Source: Bacteroidales bacterium UBA1680
Lineage (GTDB): Bacteria; Bacteroidota; Bacteroidia; Bacteroidales; UBA932
DNA length: 64,000 bases
Assembly: GCA_002320605.1 (NCBI GenBank)
Contig: DCKG01000016.1
Span: forward strand, 1 to 64,000
Direction: 5' to 3'
Numbering within the stretch: the first letter of the stretch is position 1; each line of letters opens with the position of its first letter. Below the pieces are notes generated by a model, which was not told where the DNA came from, made no database searches, and saw only the letters and a list, made by a program, of their open reading frames with translations. The translations under genes were made by a program, and so were the position numbers. This document shows, in pieces, positions 18,170-27,473 of the stretch.

Positions 18170-18874
18170 ATGGGTAGAAGAAAAATATTAATAGTGATGG
18201 CCGCTGGGAGCGGAACCCGCATGGGAGCTTCTGTGCCTAAGCAGTTCCTGCCGCTCGGCGGGGAAATGATTCTAAAGCGTACCATTGAAATTTTCCTGTC
18301 CGCCGTTCCTGATATCCGCATAATCACCGTCCTCCCAAGAGATTACCTGGAATTCTGGAAGAATTCCTGCCTGGAAGGCAGCTTCTATTATCCTCAGACT
18401 CTAGTTTCTGGCGGGATCACTCGTTTCCATTCGGTAAAGAACGCCCTTCGGAAAGTGCCAGACGGAGCTGTCGTAGCAATACATGACGGAGTGCGACCAT
18501 TAATATCCAAAGAGCTGATCATGAATATGTTCACTCAGATGGATTCGGGCAGATGCCATGCCCTTATACCAGTGCTGCCAGCCATCGATGCTCTGAGGCT
18601 CTTGGAAGAGAAGGTGGGAAAGCTGTGTGATACGGGGCTTCAAGTGAATAGGTCACAGGTTTTCCGCTGCCAGACTCCTCAGATGTTCCTTTCGGAGGAC
18701 ATCAAGGCAGCATATTCATTGCCTTTCGACACTTCTTTTACCGACGATGCTTCTGTGGCGTACGCAAACAAAGTCCCTCTCTCCTATTGTGATGGAGAGA
18801 GGTTGAATTTCAAAATCACTTCTCCAGAAGACCTTGCTTTGGCGGAAATGATTATTTCTTCCCGGCAGAGGTGA
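18170..18874 (+). CDS. ispD: 2-C-methyl-D-erythritol 4-phosphate cytidylyltransferase
   Basis: IspD joins CTP and MEP in the third step of the MEP isoprenoid pathway. Its 234 residues include the nucleotide-binding loop AAGSGTRMGASVPKQFLPLG, the AIHDGVRPLI block and FRCQTPQMF, with TDDAS near the end. The length is normal. It is a single gene, divergent from mreB, and its 3-prime end overlaps the convergent Lrp-type regulator by 23 bases. Isoprenoid output feeds undecaprenyl phosphate, the carrier used by the neighbouring wall genes; another pathway gene, ispE, lies at 34850. Confidence 0.96.
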   Translation: MGRRKILIVMAAGSGTRMGASVPKQFLPLGGEMILKRTIEIFLSAVPDIRIITVLPRDYLEFWKNSCLEGSFYYPQTLVSGGITRFHSVKNALRKVPDGAVVAIHDGVRPLISKELIMNMFTQMDSGRCHALIPVLPAIDALRLLEEKVGKLCDTGLQVNRSQVFRCQTPQMFLSEDIKAAYSLPFDTSFTDDASVAYANKVPLSYCDGERLNFKITSPEDLALAEMIISSRQR

Positions 18875-19352
18875 CGGCTTTACGTTTATAGTCTTTGACC
18901 CAGACCTGACGCTCAATCGCCTGATCAAGTGAAATGACAGTATCAGTTGCCTGAACGTAAGGAATATTTTGAATCGTGTTCAAAAGAATCTCCATGAGAT
19001 GGTCATTGTCGAAGCAATAGACTTTCAGCAAGAGAGCGGCTTTGCCAGTGACGAAATGGCATTCTACGATCTCAGGTATATTCCTGAGGGATTCCACCAC
19101 TTCGTTGTACTTGTTTGCCTCAGAGAGAGAAATGCTCACGAATGCGCATACGTTCAATCCGAGCGCTTGCGGTTTTACAAGCAGGCGGGAGCCGGTGATG
19201 ACGCCGTTATTCTCAAGCCTCTTGACTCTCTGATGGATAGCAGCGCCAGACACGCCACACTCACGTGCGATTTCCAGGAAAGGCATTCTGGCGTTATTAA
19301 CCAGGAAAGAGAGGATTTTCTGGTCGATCTGATCAATGTGATAACTAGCCAT
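18852..19352 (-). CDS. Lrp/AsnC-family transcriptional regulator
   Basis: A 166-residue protein with an N-terminal winged helix-turn-helix (DQIDQKILSFLVNNARMPFL, then EIARECGVSGAAIHQRVKRL) and a C-terminal RAM ligand-binding domain (about 75-150, VECHFVTGKAALLLKVYC). The protein would sense amino acids or similar small molecules and act as an octamer. The basic tail (RKAVTSAGKK) is short. It stands alone and convergently overlaps ispD by 23 bases, so each may affect the other's transcript end. Confidence 0.92.
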   Translation of the reverse strand: MASYHIDQIDQKILSFLVNNARMPFLEIARECGVSGAAIHQRVKRLENNGVITGSRLLVKPQALGLNVCAFVSISLSEANKYNEVVESLRNIPEIVECHFVTGKAALLLKVYCFDNDHLMEILLNTIQNIPYVQATDTVISLDQAIERQVWVKDYKRKAVTSAGKK

Positions 19353-19404
19353 TCGCTTTCAGATTATAATTAACTTTGCAAAATTAATTATAAACATGAA
19401 AAAA

Positions 19405-21717
19405 TCAAGACTTCTTATGAAATTTGTTTCGTGTTTTTGAAGGTTCCGAATTGTTAATGATATCCTGGCACTCCTCCAAAGTCAGTTTAGACGCATCTGT
19501 TCCTTTTGGAATCTTGTAATTCCCCCCAGCATGTTTTATATACGGGCCATAGCGCCCTGCAATCACTTGAATGTCTGCGTCTTTATATTCAGTGATGGTA
19601 GAATTGGCTGGCGTCTTGTTCAGGCCATCCTCGATTATCTCCCCGCATTTCTCTATGGTGATGCTTAAAGGATCTGTTCCGCGAGGCAGTGAGAAATTTT
19701 TATCCCCATATTTGATGTATGGGCCGAAACGGCCCTTGGTCGCGATGACGTCAATTCCTTTATGCTGGCCTACAGTGCGAGGCAGTAAGAACAGCTTCAA
19801 TGCTTCTTCAAGGGTTATGGTCTCGATCAGCTGGCCTTTGCCTAGTGAAGCGAAAGCCGCCTTCTCGCCCTCGCCTTTCTGGATGTACGGGCCATATTTT
19901 CCAAATTTGGCGACGATCTTGTTCCCGTCTCCGTCTGTGCCTAGTTCCCTAGTCACGTGGCTATAATTGCCGTCATGCATTACTTCCTCCACGTTCTTGT
20001 GGAATGGAGCATAGAACTGAGCGATCACATCGTTCCAGACCAGCTCGCCTTTCGCTATTTTATCAAAATCGTTCTCGACGTTGGCCGTGAAATTATAATC
20101 CATGATGTCATTGAAGCGCGCTTCCAGATAGTCGGAAACCAATATCCCGATTTCCTGAGGTATCAGCTTGCCCCTTTCTGCTCCGACGACCTCGGTCTTA
20201 ATTGATTCAGTGATAGTCCTGTTTTTGAGGATGAGGTCTCGAACCTGTTTTTTGACCCCTTCCTTGTCGCCTTTGAATATGTATCCTCGTCCAGTCGTGA
20301 GAGTCGTGATGGTAGGAGCATATGTCGAAGGGCGGCCTATTCCCAGCTCTTCGAGTTTCTTAACAAGCGTAGCTTCGGAATATCTCTGAGGAGCCTGTGT
20401 GAACTTGCATGAGGCGGAGATTTCAAGAGCATTCATTATATTCCCAACATTCATTTCAGGAAGAACTGCCACTTCGGTATTATCTTCCTCGTTGTCAGAG
20501 CTTTCCATGTATAGCTTGAGGAATCCGTCAAACAGCACCTGCGTAGCTTGGATGGAGAATTTCTCAGGTCCCTTGTCGTATGAAACCTTGATGTTCGTAT
20601 TCAGGACCTTGGCATCAGCCATCTGGCTGGCCACTGTTCTTCTCCATATTAATTGATAAAGTTTCTTCTCTTGCGCTGTCCCTTCGATGTCGGTGTTGGC
20701 GATGAAGGTAGGGCGGATGGCTTCATGAGCTTCCTGCGCCCCTCTGGTTGTAGTGTGAAACTGGCGAGTCTTTGAATATTCAGCACCGAAATTCTCGGTG
20801 ATATATTGCTTTGAAGTGCCTAGCGCCAGGCTCGACAGATTCACAGAGTCGGTTCTCATGTAGGTTATGAGACCCCTCTCGTACAGCCCCTGTGCCAGCC
20901 TCATCGTGATGCTGACTGGCAGATGAAGCTTCCTGGAGGCCTCCTGTTGCAATGTGGAGGTGGTAAACGGCGGAGCAGGGTGCCTGACAGCCTCTTTTTT
21001 CTCTATGTCGGATATTTTGAATATGGCGCCGATGCAATTCTGCAAGAAATTCCTGGCTTCATCTTCGGTTGCGAGCTTAGTGTCAAGCGCGGCCTTTACT
21101 TTCACCGAGGAAGGTAGTCCCTCAGGATTGAAAATAGCGTCTATTCTATAGAAAGGCTCATTCTTGAAAGCTATTATTTCCTTTTCTCTTTCCACGACGA
21201 GCCTCAGGGCCACTGACTGCACCCTTCCCGCAGAGAGTTTCGGCTGGATTTTTCTCCACAGCACTGGCGACAACTCGTATCCTACGAGCCTGTCCAGCAC
21301 CCTCCTGGCCTGCTGGGCATCCACCAGGTGCATGTCTATTTCTCTCGGCTTCTGAACGGCTTCAGTGATGGCAGTCTTCGTAATCTCGTGGAAAACGATT
21401 CTTCTGGTGCTCTGCTTGTTCAGACCTAGGGTTTCGAACAGGTGCCAGGAAATGGCTTCCCCCTCGCGGTCTTCATCGGAAGCGAGCCACACAGTTCCAG
21501 CGCTCGCAGCATCCTTCTTCAATTCCGCAACCACTTTCTTCTTATCGGCGGGTATAACGTATTCGGGTGAGAAATTGTGTTCTATGTCAACGCTTAATTT
21601 GTTGTCTTTCAGGTCTCTGATATGACCGAAACTAGCCTTGACCACGTAATCCTTCCCTAGAAATTTCTGAATCGTCTTAGCTTTCGCAGGAGACTCGACT
21701 ATTACCAAATTATCCAT
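19405..21717 (-). CDS. topA: DNA topoisomerase I (type IA)
   Basis: A 770-residue enzyme that relaxes negative supercoils. The N-terminal Toprim domain has VIVESPAKAKTIQKFLG and SDEDREGEAISWHL. The catalytic Tyr lies in YMRTDSVNLS, and GRPSTYAPTI is present. In place of the C-terminal zinc fingers of enteric enzymes, it ends in three GPYI repeats (FGKYGPYIQKGE, KGRFGPYIKYGD, AGRYGPYIKHAG), the topoisomerase C-terminal repeat of Bacteroidota. It is divergent from the PBP1A gene across a 105-base gap. Confidence 0.97.
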   Translation of the reverse strand: MDNLVIVESPAKAKTIQKFLGKDYVVKASFGHIRDLKDNKLSVDIEHNFSPEYVIPADKKKVVAELKKDAASAGTVWLASDEDREGEAISWHLFETLGLNKQSTRRIVFHEITKTAITEAVQKPREIDMHLVDAQQARRVLDRLVGYELSPVLWRKIQPKLSAGRVQSVALRLVVEREKEIIAFKNEPFYRIDAIFNPEGLPSSVKVKAALDTKLATEDEARNFLQNCIGAIFKISDIEKKEAVRHPAPPFTTSTLQQEASRKLHLPVSITMRLAQGLYERGLITYMRTDSVNLSSLALGTSKQYITENFGAEYSKTRQFHTTTRGAQEAHEAIRPTFIANTDIEGTAQEKKLYQLIWRRTVASQMADAKVLNTNIKVSYDKGPEKFSIQATQVLFDGFLKLYMESSDNEEDNTEVAVLPEMNVGNIMNALEISASCKFTQAPQRYSEATLVKKLEELGIGRPSTYAPTITTLTTGRGYIFKGDKEGVKKQVRDLILKNRTITESIKTEVVGAERGKLIPQEIGILVSDYLEARFNDIMDYNFTANVENDFDKIAKGELVWNDVIAQFYAPFHKNVEEVMHDGNYSHVTRELGTDGDGNKIVAKFGKYGPYIQKGEGEKAAFASLGKGQLIETITLEEALKLFLLPRTVGQHKGIDVIATKGRFGPYIKYGDKNFSLPRGTDPLSITIEKCGEIIEDGLNKTPANSTITEYKDADIQVIAGRYGPYIKHAGGNYKIPKGTDASKLTLEECQDIINNSEPSKTRNKFHKKS

Positions 21718-21822
21718 AAAATCCTTCCTTTCAAAGTTTTTCAGTTAGCTGTTAGTTTGCGAATGCAAAGTAAAGGATAAATCGGGCTATTTTCCAAATT
21801 TTGTTATAAATTTGTCTTTATT

Positions 21823-24171
21823 ATGACTGAAGTGACTAGAAAAAGAATTATAAAATGGTTCTGGATAATAATAACATTTCCAGTGCTATTCCTTTTCCTT
21901 ATGCTTTTCCTCGTCTGGGTGTTCGCTGACATCCCTTCGTTCAAGGAACTGGAGAACCCGGACAGCAAGCTCGCCACTCAGATAATGGCTGATGATGGTG
22001 AGATTCTAACGACATTCCACATAGAGAACAGGACATACGTTACATACGAAGAACTTTCGCCGAGCATCGTGCAAGCAGCCGTGGCCACGGAGGACAGACG
22101 CTTCTACAGGCATTCGGGGATTGATTTCAAAGGCCTTGGCAGGGTATTCTTCAAAACCATATTATTACAGAAGTCCAGCCAGGGTGGCGGTAGCACGATC
22201 ACTCAGCAGCTCGCGAAGACGCTTTATCCTAGGACAGAGATAAAACATAAGATTCCGGGAATATATCATGTTAAAATGGTATGGATAAAGCTGAAGGAAT
22301 GGATAACCGCCGTGAAGCTGGAGCGGAACTACACGAAAGACGAGATTGTCACGATGTATCTGAATTCCGTGTTCTTCGGCAGCAGCGCCTACGGAATCAG
22401 GGCGGCTTCAGAGACGTTCTTCGGGAAGCTTCCGAAAGACCTCACGGTCGAGGAGAGCGCAGTGCTTGTGGGAATGATAAATAAGCCTACCAGGTACAAT
22501 CCTGCCCTTAATCCGGATAAGGCTCTAGTCAGGAGAAATTTCGTGATAGAGAAGATGAAAGACTCGGGATACATCACGAAGGCTGAGAGAGACTCTATAA
22601 AGCAGATACCTATAACGTTGAATTACGAGGTTCAGGACCATAATGCTGGTCACGCACCTTATTTCAGAGACATGCTTCGCAGGGTGATGACTGCCCATAA
22701 GCCTCGCAGGTCGGAGTACACAGTCAATGAGGATTATGTCGTGGATTCGCTTGCATGGGCTACGGATGACCTCTACGGCTGGCTTGAGAAGACAAAGAAG
22801 CCAGATGGGAGCAAATACAACTTGGATAAAGATGGCTTAAGAATATACACCACCATCAATTACAAGATGCAGGAGTATGCCGAAGAAGCGGTGGCAGAGA
22901 GAATCAGAGCCCTGCAAAAAGACTTCGATAGAGACCTGCGCAGCAAGACTCATGCTCCGTTCTCCAATGACATAGATGAGGAAAACAGGAACAGAGTAAT
23001 GAACCAGGCTCGTCGGTGGAGCGACCGCTGGAGGATGATGAAAAAAGACGGGAATAGCGAGGCTCAGATACTGAAGTCTTTTTCCGTGCCGACCAAGATG
23101 AGAGTCTTCGCCTACAACAGCAAGGGTTATGCAGACACGACCATGACCCCGGATGACTCGATTAAATATTATAAGTCTATTCTCAGGACTGCGTTCTTCG
23201 CCATGGAGCCAGAGACCGGCTTCGTGAAGGCTTACGTAGGAGGACCGAATTATCGTTATTTCAAATATGATAATGTCCGCCAGGGGAAACGGCAGGTCGG
23301 ATCTACAATTAAGCCTTACCTCTATACTTTGGCTATGCAGGAGGGCATGACCCCTTGCGACAAAGTGTTGAACGTGCCTCAGACGTTCGTGCTGGATGAC
23401 GGCAACACATGGACACCAAGAAGCACCGATAAAGATGAATGGATAGGCAAGACAGTCACGCTGAAGTGGGGGCTTACTAACAGCTCTAATAATATATCGG
23501 CTTACCTGATGAAGCAGTTCGGCCCTTATGCCATGGTAGAGATGATGAGGCAGATGGGAGTGCACAGCTTCCTTGACCCGACCCCTTCTCTTTGCGTAGG
23601 CTCTGCTGACCTTTCTCTATTTGAGATGGTAGCGGCATACAACATATTCCCATCTAAAGGCGTTTACAGCACCCCGTTGTTCGTGACGAGGATAGAAGAC
23701 AGCCAGGGCAACGTGATCTCGGAGTTCACGAATCGTCGTTACGAGGCTATCAGCGAGCAGACCGCTTATCAGATGGTCGACATGATGGTGAATGTGGTCA
23801 GGAATGGCACGGGAGCTAGGTTGCGTTACAGATACGGGATGACGGGAGAAATCGGCGGCAAGACGGGAACTACTAACGATAACGCTGACGGCTGGTTCAT
23901 CGGCTATACTCCTAGACTAGTCGCAGGGGTGTGGACAGGAGCCGAGGACAGGCAGGTACACTTCCAGTCCATTGCTCTTGGCCAGGGGGCTAACATGTCC
24001 CTGCCGACATGGGGCATATTCATGAATAAAGTCCTTGCAGACGGAACTCTAGGCATCTCGGCAGATGACAAGTTTGACATTCCGGCAGGGCTGGGGCCAA
24101 ATGACTGCTCTGGCGGTGGCCAGAATGCTGAGGCGCAGCAGGAAAAGGCTGAAGAATACTATTTTGAATAG
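21823..24171 (+). CDS. mrcA: Bifunctional class A penicillin-binding protein (PBP1A type)
   Basis: This 782-residue bifunctional enzyme makes and cross-links glycan strands. After one membrane span (about 9-33) comes the GT51 domain with ATEDRRFYRHSGIDFKG and GGSTITQQLAKTLYPR. The transpeptidase domain has the SxxK motif in GSTIKPYLY, SSN in LTNSSNNIS and KTGTTNDNADGWFIGY. The tail (GGGQNAEAQQEKAEE) is low complexity. A TAAATTTG box (21807-21814) fits the -7 consensus. It ends with TAG, 10 bases before ddl, so the two wall genes are probably co-transcribed. Confidence 0.96.
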   Translation: MTEVTRKRIIKWFWIIITFPVLFLFLMLFLVWVFADIPSFKELENPDSKLATQIMADDGEILTTFHIENRTYVTYEELSPSIVQAAVATEDRRFYRHSGIDFKGLGRVFFKTILLQKSSQGGGSTITQQLAKTLYPRTEIKHKIPGIYHVKMVWIKLKEWITAVKLERNYTKDEIVTMYLNSVFFGSSAYGIRAASETFFGKLPKDLTVEESAVLVGMINKPTRYNPALNPDKALVRRNFVIEKMKDSGYITKAERDSIKQIPITLNYEVQDHNAGHAPYFRDMLRRVMTAHKPRRSEYTVNEDYVVDSLAWATDDLYGWLEKTKKPDGSKYNLDKDGLRIYTTINYKMQEYAEEAVAERIRALQKDFDRDLRSKTHAPFSNDIDEENRNRVMNQARRWSDRWRMMKKDGNSEAQILKSFSVPTKMRVFAYNSKGYADTTMTPDDSIKYYKSILRTAFFAMEPETGFVKAYVGGPNYRYFKYDNVRQGKRQVGSTIKPYLYTLAMQEGMTPCDKVLNVPQTFVLDDGNTWTPRSTDKDEWIGKTVTLKWGLTNSSNNISAYLMKQFGPYAMVEMMRQMGVHSFLDPTPSLCVGSADLSLFEMVAAYNIFPSKGVYSTPLFVTRIEDSQGNVISEFTNRRYEAISEQTAYQMVDMMVNVVRNGTGARLRYRYGMTGEIGGKTGTTNDNADGWFIGYTPRLVAGVWTGAEDRQVHFQSIALGQGANMSLPTWGIFMNKVLADGTLGISADDKFDIPAGLGPNDCSGGGQNAEAQQEKAEEYYFE

Positions 24172-24181
24172 AATTATTAAT

Positions 24182-25198
24182 ATGGGCAAGTACAACAAAA
24201 TCGCTGTGGTGTATGGGAGCGATTCCTCCGAATGGGAGGTTTCATGCAGGAGCGGGGAGTTCGTTGCTTCAAGGATAGACGGTACGAAGTACGAGATCTA
24301 TGAGATTTTCGCTCGTTTCGGGAAATGGCAGCTGGTTGCCATGAAGAAGCTGAATTCCATGAGAGTGCCTTTCCCAGAGGGTGCGAGGCCGGAAATTGAT
24401 AAGAATGATTTTTCGGTGAGAGTATATGGCGAGAAAGTGAAGTTCGATTACTGCTACATAGTGCAGCATGGAACTCCTGGCGAGAATGGCCTCTTTCAGG
24501 GCTATCTGGAGATGCTTGGCATCCCGTTCAGTTCTTGCAGCGCTTTCGCATCGGCCGTGGCATTCGATAAGTTCGCCTGCAAAAGTTACTTGCGTGACGA
24601 GGATTTCGTGAAATGTGCCCCTGACGTGTTCGTGCGAGATGGAATGGACATAGATGCAGTGACGAAAAAGGTAGCAGGGAAGCTGAAGTTCCCTGTGTTC
24701 GTTAAACCAACCGACGGAGGTTCCAGTTTCGGGATAACAAAAGTTAAGAAGCCAGAAGACTTGCCAGGGGCTATCAGGTTCGCTTTTTCCGAAGGTCCGA
24801 CTCTAATAGTAGAGCAAGGAATAGATGGGCGGGAATTCACTTGCGCGGCATATTCTAACGGGAAAGCTGTTAAGTCTCTGCCAGTCATCCAGATAGTGAC
24901 TGATAATGAATATTTTGACTACGATGCCAAATATAACGGCCACAGCCAGGAGATATGCCCTGCGCCGATTGACGACAACCTGAGGGAACATATTCAAAGA
25001 ACGACAGAGAAAATATATTCCCAGCTAGGCTGTTCTGGCATAGTGAGAATTGACTATATACTTTCGGAGGACGGTCTATATTTCTTGGAGGTGAACACTA
25101 TTCCTGGAATGACCAGCGCATCTCTGGTGCCTAAGATGATTAGGACAGCAGGACAGGATATCACTGATTTCCTTACGCGCATCATAGAAAATTCTTGA
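24182..25198 (+). CDS. ddl: D-alanine--D-alanine ligase
   Basis: Ddl forms the D-Ala-D-Ala dipeptide for peptidoglycan precursors using ATP. The 338-residue ATP-grasp protein shows VQHGTPGENGLFQGYLEMLG, FPVFVKPTDGGSSFGITKV, and the metal and substrate loop GIVRIDYILSEDGLYFLEVN followed by TIPGMTSASLVPKM. I start it at 24182 (MGKYNKIAVVYG), which gives the usual N-terminus; an open stretch upstream belongs to the PBP1A end. The gene follows PBP1A by 10 bases. Confidence 0.95.
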   Translation: MGKYNKIAVVYGSDSSEWEVSCRSGEFVASRIDGTKYEIYEIFARFGKWQLVAMKKLNSMRVPFPEGARPEIDKNDFSVRVYGEKVKFDYCYIVQHGTPGENGLFQGYLEMLGIPFSSCSAFASAVAFDKFACKSYLRDEDFVKCAPDVFVRDGMDIDAVTKKVAGKLKFPVFVKPTDGGSSFGITKVKKPEDLPGAIRFAFSEGPTLIVEQGIDGREFTCAAYSNGKAVKSLPVIQIVTDNEYFDYDAKYNGHSQEICPAPIDDNLREHIQRTTEKIYSQLGCSGIVRIDYILSEDGLYFLEVNTIPGMTSASLVPKMIRTAGQDITDFLTRIIENS

Positions 25199-25252
25199 CC
25201 TTTGAGAAGGATGAATATTGTTTTTGATTTATCATTTATTAAGAATTAGCAA

Positions 25253-26155
25253 GTGTTATTGAAAGAATTCATTGCTGAAGGAGTTTCAGCACTCGAGCAG
25301 CTTTATCCAACTGCCGAGGCTAAGAATATTGTTCTCATGCTCTGTGAGAGCCGTCTAGGCACGAAGAACTATACCCACATAGTAGAGCCAGACTATGCGA
25401 TTAAGCCGGGCCAGCTGCCGTCTTTGCAGGAAGATTTGAAAAGGCTGTCTTCGGGAGAGCCTGTACAGTACGTAATTGGCGAGGCTGATTTCTGCGGCTA
25501 CAAATTCAAGGTTACGCCTGACGTGCTGATACCGCGTCCGGAGACGGAGCTGTTGTGCCGTGAGGCTGTGAAAATCGGCTCCCGCATCCAGCGCATGAGA
25601 GAGGCTTACGGGAAATCCGCCAGGCCGGTTCGCGTGTTGGATTTGTGCACCGGCTCCGGATGCATCGCATGGACGATAGCCTTGGAGATGCCGGGCTGCG
25701 AGGTCGTCGGAACCGATATATCCCAGAAAGCCATTCAAATGGCTTCCAGCCAGAATTTCAGCATTCAAGTTAAAGAGAGAGAGGCGATAACTCCGAAATT
25801 CATAGTCTCTGACGTGCTGGATTTCAACCAGGAACTCGATCAAGGGCAGTTTGACCTTATAGTGAGCAATCCTCCGTACATCAAAGAATCGGAAAAGGCT
25901 AACATGAGGGTGAATGTGCTCAATTTCGAACCACCACTTGCCCTGTTTGTCTCTGATGATGATCCGTTGGTATATTATCGCGCCATCGCCCATTGGGCCC
26001 AGGAATTTCTCGAAGCAGACGGCAAAGGGCTTGTCGAAATCAACGAGCTCCTTGCTCCGGAGACGACCAGCGTTTTCAAGCAGGCTGATTTCGAGAACAC
26101 GAGGACAATTCTCGACTTCTATGATAAAAAGCGTTTCGTCCTCTTCTCAAAATAG
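25253..26155 (+). CDS. prmC: Release factor glutamine methyltransferase
   Basis: PrmC methylates the Gln of the GGQ motif of release factors RF1 and RF2. In 300 residues it has an N-terminal helical domain (about 1-90), a SAM-binding motif (VLDLCTGSGCIAWTIAL), and the catalytic NPPY in VSNPPYIKESE. The start is GTG at 25253; no ATG fits the family N-terminus. A terminator follows at 26192. A 54-base gap separates it from ddl, so it may share that transcript. Confidence 0.94.
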   Translation: MLLKEFIAEGVSALEQLYPTAEAKNIVLMLCESRLGTKNYTHIVEPDYAIKPGQLPSLQEDLKRLSSGEPVQYVIGEADFCGYKFKVTPDVLIPRPETELLCREAVKIGSRIQRMREAYGKSARPVRVLDLCTGSGCIAWTIALEMPGCEVVGTDISQKAIQMASSQNFSIQVKEREAITPKFIVSDVLDFNQELDQGQFDLIVSNPPYIKESEKANMRVNVLNFEPPLALFVSDDDPLVYYRAIAHWAQEFLEADGKGLVEINELLAPETTSVFKQADFENTRTILDFYDKKRFVLFSK

Positions 26156-26191
26156 GCTTTCTGGGCCTCTGTGACGCATGTTTTAAAATAT

Positions 26192-26223
26192 CCGTTGAAA
26201 ATTTCATTCAACGGCTATTTTTT
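26192..26223 (+). terminator. Rho-independent terminator after prmC
   Basis: CCGTTGAA and TTCAACGG form an 8-base stem around a 7-base loop, followed by CTATTTTTTG on the plus strand. It separates prmC from the lipoprotein gene. Confidence 0.8.
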
Positions 26224-26256
26224 GCTCTCTTTGCATCAGAGATAAACGCAGAGTTT

Positions 26257-27462
26257 ATGGAAAGCTTCAATCATCTTTTCAGGAAGCAGGCGGTGGTGCC
26301 GCTGCTTTTCCTGGCTGCTCTTTCTTCGTGCAGCAATATTGACGAAGATAAAGTGGACGCTAATGTCCGATTGGAAGAGGCTGCTGTCAACGTAACGCCT
26401 GAAGGCATAGCCAAGATGCTGAGCGGAATTCCTTTCGGGGTCTCTCAAGTCAGGGAGGTCTGGCAGGCTGTCTGCTCTTCCATTTCAAATGGCTATGACG
26501 AGGAGTATACTTTCAGCGATGTTTTCCTTGCCCCAGGATGCGGGGTAGGGGAAACTGCATCTTCAGATGTCGGCCTAGCCGTTTCAAGGAGTGTCAGAGC
26601 TTCCGCGAGGAGCTCTGCCGCCATCCGAGATTTAATCAATGAATATGCCTCCTCCAAGCTGCAGACTAGGTCTGACGATTTCATTGCAAGGCTTGCAGAG
26701 TCAGGCATGCAGATTTATTGGCCATATTCGGAAGACTGGGATGGGCAGTCGATGCCTGTGATAACCTTCGACCCGGAAAATGGATCTGAGACGAATATAG
26801 CCTTCGAACGGTTCTTGCAGCCTGACGGGGCTTGGGCTGTACGCAAGATTTCAGTTGACGAGTCTTATGCCCGGAAGCATCCTGTCTGGGTGATAAATCG
26901 TAATGACGATGCCGAGTTCGTCACGCCTCAGATGGCAGAAAAGCTCGGCATGCTAGCAAGGCCTTCGGTTTCCACTCGATCCTATGGCGCTTTCAAGACT
27001 TTGGTTCTCAAGGAATTCAAAGCGCACAGGAATTACGATGGCTGGTTTTCAGGTGGGTCTGAGTTTTTCGTCAAATGTGGGTCTATCGAGTCTTTCAAGG
27101 CTAGGACTGAGGAAGAAATGGATGATTACAATCCTCAGATTACTGATTTTATGATCAAGGTCCGGCGCAAGCAGGTTGGGAAATCCCTGAGATTCAATTC
27201 AATACTTGTATCGGAATGGTCGGAACAGTTGAGCGAGTGTGCTTTCATGGTCGTTGAGGACGATGGAGGAAAAATGACGAAGTGGTCGGCTGCTGGCACG
27301 GTTAAGATCAAGTCGAGATCTTACGGATTCGAAGTGGCGTTCCCATATCATCGCAGCGACGACATAGTCTGGCGCGGAAAACTTTCCGACAACTATTTGG
27401 AGCGGAACAGTGGCAAGGCTGCTAGGTTCGGTGACGTAAGCATCACATTCGAGTTCGTGTGA
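26257..27462 (+). CDS. Lipoprotein of unknown function
   Basis: This 401-residue protein has a lipoprotein signal (VVPLLFLAALSSCS) with the lipidated Cys near residue 26. The rest has no domain I recognise. It contains a Ser/Ala-rich helix (about 105-130) and a C-terminal half with beta-rich text such as WRGKLSDNYLERNSG. It is probably anchored in the outer membrane or at the periplasmic face. It sits alone between the prmC terminator and the convergent U32 peptidase gene, whose end is 11 bases away. Confidence 0.75.
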   Translation: MESFNHLFRKQAVVPLLFLAALSSCSNIDEDKVDANVRLEEAAVNVTPEGIAKMLSGIPFGVSQVREVWQAVCSSISNGYDEEYTFSDVFLAPGCGVGETASSDVGLAVSRSVRASARSSAAIRDLINEYASSKLQTRSDDFIARLAESGMQIYWPYSEDWDGQSMPVITFDPENGSETNIAFERFLQPDGAWAVRKISVDESYARKHPVWVINRNDDAEFVTPQMAEKLGMLARPSVSTRSYGAFKTLVLKEFKAHRNYDGWFSGGSEFFVKCGSIESFKARTEEEMDDYNPQITDFMIKVRRKQVGKSLRFNSILVSEWSEQLSECAFMVVEDDGGKMTKWSAAGTVKIKSRSYGFEVAFPYHRSDDIVWRGKLSDNYLERNSGKAARFGDVSITFEFV

Positions 27463-27473
27463 CAGTAGTCGGG

